DNA of 24,300 bases, taken from positions 1 through 24,300 of IMG/VR virus record IMGVR_UViG_3300025771_000182. The stretch is one strand, 5' to 3'. Both the position numbers and the translations under genes were made by a program. Origin of the DNA: a virus. Positions 21,689-24,300 of the stretch are shown in pieces (the stretch's first letter is position 1; the number at the start of each line of letters is the position of its first letter). The notes below the pieces were generated by a model that was given only the letters and a program-made list of their open reading frames with translations, had not been told where the DNA came from and ran no database searches.

Positions 21689-22290
21689 TTAAAAACTTTC
21701 ATACTAGGTAGATAAGGATACTTTTTATATGTCCACTTTTCTGGTTCAATATCCTTGACATTTTCAAATTTATTTATTCCTAATTCTGCAGTCTCTGGAG
21801 TCATATAATAATGATATCCAACAATATTAATATCTTGATCCACCCAAGAAGAATTAAAGTCTCTACCATCATACGACATTTTCTTTAAAATGTCATAATC
21901 ATTTTTATTATCCAATAATATAATTCCACCTCGACCCAAAGATAAATGCTTACTATGTTGAAAACTCAAACACATATAAGTATTTTTTATATATCCGTTT
22001 TTTCTCCAGTAAGGAGCAGCATCTACAATATTAGTATTACCTATAAAATAATAATCTTCCCAATTTTCTTCCTTCCAACTCCAGTTACAAGAAAGTTTTT
22101 TAGCAGTAAATGGTACTGATATATAAGTTCTGGTTGGTATTATTATATCAGTAAATCCCTCATATCTTAAACAAAGCTCTATAGCATGAGTACAAGAGTC
22201 AACAGCAACCGCATAACTTGATCCAAAATAATTTGAAATTAAGATTTCAAATTGATCTACTTTTTCAAATCCCATCTTTGTAAGTCTCAT
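21685..22290 (-). CDS. compact DegT/DnrJ/EryC1/StrS-like aminotransferase
   Basis: About 200 aa, roughly half the usual 370 or so of PLP-dependent sugar aminotransferases. Kept features are SSYAVAVDSCTHAIELCL (cofactor phosphate region), IVDAAPY (Asp that pairs with the pyridine) and CLSFQHSKHLSLGRGG with the expected PLP lysine. The C-terminal small domain is mostly missing, yet the frame is clean and couples to copy E of the glycosyltransferases, so this looks like a genuine short form rather than decay. The ATG at 22290 has AAGGA at five bases; 22296 is an alternative. Amination of a keto-sugar is the expected reaction; activity of so short a form is unproven. Confidence 0.8.
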   Translation of the reverse strand: MRLTKMGFEKVDQFEILISNYFGSSYAVAVDSCTHAIELCLRYEGFTDIIIPTRTYISVPFTAKKLSCNWSWKEENWEDYYFIGNTNIVDAAPYWRKNGYIKNTYMCLSFQHSKHLSLGRGGIILLDNKNDYDILKKMSYDGRDFNSSWVDQDINIVGYHYYMTPETAELGINKFENVKDIEPEKWTYKKYPYLPSMKVFK

Positions 22291-22990
22291 AGTCATCCTT
22301 ATATAATTTATTAAATTCTTCAGGATCTGGTTCTATAAACTGTTCGTATAATTTTTTACACACAGTTGTATAGTTTGGTATAAAGTTTTTAGAACTACGC
22401 AGATGTGGCAATTTTACAGGTTTAAAATTTAAATCTTTATCTATCAGTTTACTCTCCAAAAATAAATTTAACTTATGTTTTAAATTTCCATCCATTCTTA
22501 TAGTAGTCAATCTTCCACCATTTTCATTACATAATCTTGAAAATATTTTTTGGGGTACAGTATGCTCATCATAGATATATTTTTTATCAATTACCTGTTT
22601 AATTAACCAATCTGATGGTGGTTTATATCTACACATAAATTCATTTAATCCAGAAATCCATCTCTTCACAGGATCTCTACTAAAAGTAAAAAATTCATAT
22701 CCATCTTCAACAAAAAATTTTGCTACATCATCTGGTTTCTTACCATTTAAAAAGTTTTCTAATGGGTAAAAATAATAATTATCATTTTTAAATGCTGTTG
22801 TTATTGATGTACTTCCACACTTATCGACATGCATATAGACTAATTTATACCTGTCTGGAGACACATAACAATTTAAAAATCCCTCTTTAGGAGTCTCTCC
22901 AGTCTCTCCCTTTTGCAATTTAAACGAAAAAGTTGAGCAGTATTTACCGTACTGCTCAACTGCATCATCAATTACTGCCCTTCTTTTCAT
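22265..22990 (-). CDS. sulfotransferase family protein
   Basis: 241-aa cytoplasmic sulfotransferase that would move sulfate from PAPS to an acceptor hydroxyl. The 5'-phosphosulfate loop is visible as YMHVDKCGSTSI (K57) and the 3'-phosphate motif as FTFSRDPVKRWISG (R105 to S113), both in the right order and spacing. The layout resembles carbohydrate sulfotransferases (Sulfotransfer_2 type). No PAPS-making gene is in the window, so host PAPS would be needed. It overlaps both neighbours, ATGA with the oxygenase upstream. An 11-bp perfect hairpin lies about 30 bases inside its coding start (22932-22960) and could affect translation. Confidence 0.85.
   Translation of the reverse strand: MKRRAVIDDAVEQYGKYCSTFSFKLQKGETGETPKEGFLNCYVSPDRYKLVYMHVDKCGSTSITTAFKNDNYYFYPLENFLNGKKPDDVAKFFVEDGYEFFTFSRDPVKRWISGLNEFMCRYKPPSDWLIKQVIDKKYIYDEHTVPQKIFSRLCNENGGRLTTIRMDGNLKHKLNLFLESKLIDKDLNFKPVKLPHLRSSKNFIPNYTTVCKKLYEQFIEPDPEEFNKLYKDDYETYKDGI
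22932..22960. repeat. 11-bp perfect inverted repeat in the sulfotransferase 5' coding region
   Basis: GTTGAGCAGTA pairs with TACTGCTCAAC around a 7-base loop. It encodes part of VEQYGKYCST. A stable hairpin this close to a start codon may slow translation or mark an RNA processing site. Confidence 0.6.
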
Positions 22991-23499
22991 AATACTACAG
23001 TTACTTGCATTGTGTATCTATTCTCAACTCCAAGATTTGCTGCCATATGAGGAACATCTTCTTGCCAAAAATGATAGTCACCTTTATTCCAATTTACAAT
23101 AGGGTTTCTATCCAATTCAAAATAATGTCCAGATTTCCAATCATCCAAAAAGATTAAAATTCTTCCAACTATATCACTTTGATTAAGATTATTTATTTGT
23201 CTATATCTAATATAATAATCTCTATGCTCTGGCATTATAGTTCCAGGAGGCATACAATAAACAGATAAACTTGACTGCTTAAATTTGATTTCTTTTTTAA
23301 GTTCTTTGACCAAAGAGTGGCACCAATCAGGAACACCTCTATACTCTTCTCTTAAAAGACCAGTATAATTTACATAAAGATGCCCCTGAGATTTCCAGGT
23401 GTTGACAATATCATTGTCAGGAAATTGTCTTCTGTCTGGATAATCTATATTCACATAATCTCCGATAAGATTTTGATCTATATTACCACTCTTTATCAA
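22987..23499 (-). CDS. 2OG-Fe(II) oxygenase-like protein
   Basis: 170-aa double-stranded beta-helix dioxygenase-like protein. The iron triad is H92 and D94 in MPEHRDYY and H151 in DVPHMAANLG, with R161 in NRYTMQ as the likely 2-oxoglutarate anchor. GRILIFLDDWKSGHYFELD is the typical central strand pair. It would hydroxylate or otherwise oxidise a substrate, with iron and 2-oxoglutarate. The start is TTG at 23499: there is no ATG near, GGAGG lies nine bases upstream, and the TTG overlaps the helicase stop as TTGA. It opens the accessory module. The substrate may be a sugar, protein or base. Confidence 0.83.
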   Translation of the reverse strand: MIKSGNIDQNLIGDYVNIDYPDRRQFPDNDIVNTWKSQGHLYVNYTGLLREEYRGVPDWCHSLVKELKKEIKFKQSSLSVYCMPPGTIMPEHRDYYIRYRQINNLNQSDIVGRILIFLDDWKSGHYFELDRNPIVNWNKGDYHFWQEDVPHMAANLGVENRYTMQVTVVL

Positions 23500-24300
23500 A
23501 ACTTAAATCCTCCAAACTTACTTTCACTTCGTTCTTCTGTATCTTGACCAGAGTCAATAATGTCCTCTTGAGCATTCTGCTCACAATCATATAGTCTCAT
23601 TTTAGCACGATCAATACCAATAATAAACCTCTTATTCACTGTAGGATCATTGTACCTATTCTTCAATTGCTTTACCATAATTTGTCCCATCCCCTCAAGC
23701 TCATCTGTAGAAATAAGGGCAAACATAAGATCAGCAGTAGCAGGGAGACCAAAGGACTCAGAAGTGTCAGTAAGGTCAACATCACTGCTACCAAAACCAG
23801 AGCGAGTGGTCTGGGTGGCAGATACGATAGGGACCTCGGTCTCAACAGCCAACCCTCGAAGCTCTTCAGCAATAGACTTGATATATGAATATGAATTGAC
23901 AGTGCTGTTTCCGCGATACCTTTCGGAAGCACATATATTAAGGTAATCAACGAAAACAATATCAGGTCTAAATGACTTCTTAAGTGCAAGTTCGTTAATA
24001 AGTGACCTAAAGTGTCCAGCATGAGCAGATGCAGTAGGATACTCTTTAATTATAAGTTGTCCAGTTGTCTTTGAAATCAAATTATTAATTTTTGATTCAA
24101 ACATATTTTCTGGAAGATCAGCTAGATCCTGAATAGGAACATTCAGGAGGTTTGCGTCAATTCTTTCAGCAATACGTTCTTCTGCCATTTCCATTGTAAT
24201 GTACAGAACGTTCCTCCCTTGGAGCAGGACGGAGCTAGCCACATGGCACATGAATAGAGACTTGCCGACACCCGTACCAGCAAGAGCGACATTAAGAGTT
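23496..24300 (-). CDS. 41: replicative DNA helicase, T4 gp41-like (5' end outside window)
   Basis: C-terminal 267 or so residues of a DnaB/gp41-family hexameric helicase; the 5' part lies beyond the right edge. The Walker A motif GTGVGKS is at the window edge, followed by NVLYITMEMAEERIAERIDAN, Walker B as DIVFVDYLNI and the SATQTTRSGFG region that senses DNA and nucleotide. With gp61 it unwinds and primes DNA at the phage fork. The stop overlaps the oxygenase TTG start, so the accessory module may be translated from the same message as this core replication gene. Confidence 0.93.
   Translation of the reverse strand, partial: TLNVALAGTGVGKSLFMCHVASSVLLQGRNVLYITMEMAEERIAERIDANLLNVPIQDLADLPENMFESKINNLISKTTGQLIIKEYPTASAHAGHFRSLINELALKKSFRPDIVFVDYLNICASERYRGNSTVNSYSYIKSIAEELRGLAVETEVPIVSATQTTRSGFGSSDVDLTDTSESFGLPATADLMFALISTDELEGMGQIMVKQLKNRYNDPTVNKRFIIGIDRAKMRLYDCEQNAQEDIIDSGQDTEERSESKFGGFKF

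Noticed and set aside
23403-23419. 7-bp inverted repeat in the oxygenase gene
   Set aside because: Short arms with a 3-base loop in coding sequence; expected by chance in AT-rich DNA.
1-24300. CRISPR array, insertion sequence or integrase attachment site
   Set aside because: No regularly spaced repeats, transposase or integrase motifs were seen; the only mobile-type genes are the HNH and SegE-like nucleases.

Overview
The window looks like part of an AT-rich, T4-like myovirus genome, most likely a marine cyanophage (Kyanoviridae type). The reasons are the T4-type replication genes (gp41 helicase, gp61 primase), class Ia ribonucleotide reductase NrdA/NrdB, a MazG pyrophosphohydrolase, an interrupted tRNA array with homing-type endonucleases, and late promoters of the T4 type (TATAAATA). 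The host and exact relatives cannot be fixed from sequence alone. No photosynthesis gene is seen here. Every supported gene lies on the minus strand, so transcription runs from high to low coordinates.

Layout, read in the direction of transcription. (1) 24300-23496: C-terminal part of the gp41-like helicase, cut by the window edge. (2) 23499-15272: a tightly coupled accessory module, most genes touching or overlapping. It holds a 2OG-Fe(II) oxygenase, a sulfotransferase, a compact DegT/StrS-like aminotransferase, five tandem diverged glycosyltransferase-25-like proteins, an amidinotransferase and a nucleotide-sugar dehydrogenase. (3) 15232-14710: MazG and tRNA-Leu(TAG). (4) 14696-9024: a late, probably virion-related block with a possible nuclease-fold protein, a protein whose N-terminus resembles the T4 capsid-targeting peptide, a 597-aa Ala/Lys-rich protein, an Ig-like structural protein, and small conserved phage proteins including a membrane-anchored coiled coil. 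TATAAATA motifs lie before several of these genes. (5) 8904-4229: a sigma70-like promoter, then gp61, nrdA, nrdB and a small ORF. (6) 4178-2961: a 405-aa acidic/basic Ala-rich protein from a possible late promoter, closed by a strong terminator. (7) 2897-2089: three small overlapping genes, including a SegE/GIY-YIG-like nuclease. (8) 2092-1: eight tRNAs (Tyr, Asp, Arg, Gly, Asn, Thr, Ala, Val) with consensus TTGACA-N17-TATAAT-type promoters, an HNH endonuclease, small ORFs, a structured non-coding stretch between tRNA-Thr and tRNA-Ala, and a cupin gene.

The most interesting part is the 8.2-kb module between gp41 and mazG. Its enzymes fit the making and attachment of an unusual sugar: oxidation to a uronate, amination, amidino transfer, sulfation, hydroxylation and glycosyl transfer. 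An aminotransferase of the StrS family next to an amidinotransferase recalls how guanidinylated amino-cyclitols are made for streptomycin. The five glycosyltransferase-like copies differ at the motif where GT25 enzymes carry EDD (EDD, SRD, EDD, EDN, QDD), which suggests functional divergence inside the array. Whether the target is the virion, the host surface or the phage DNA cannot be decided from the sequence.
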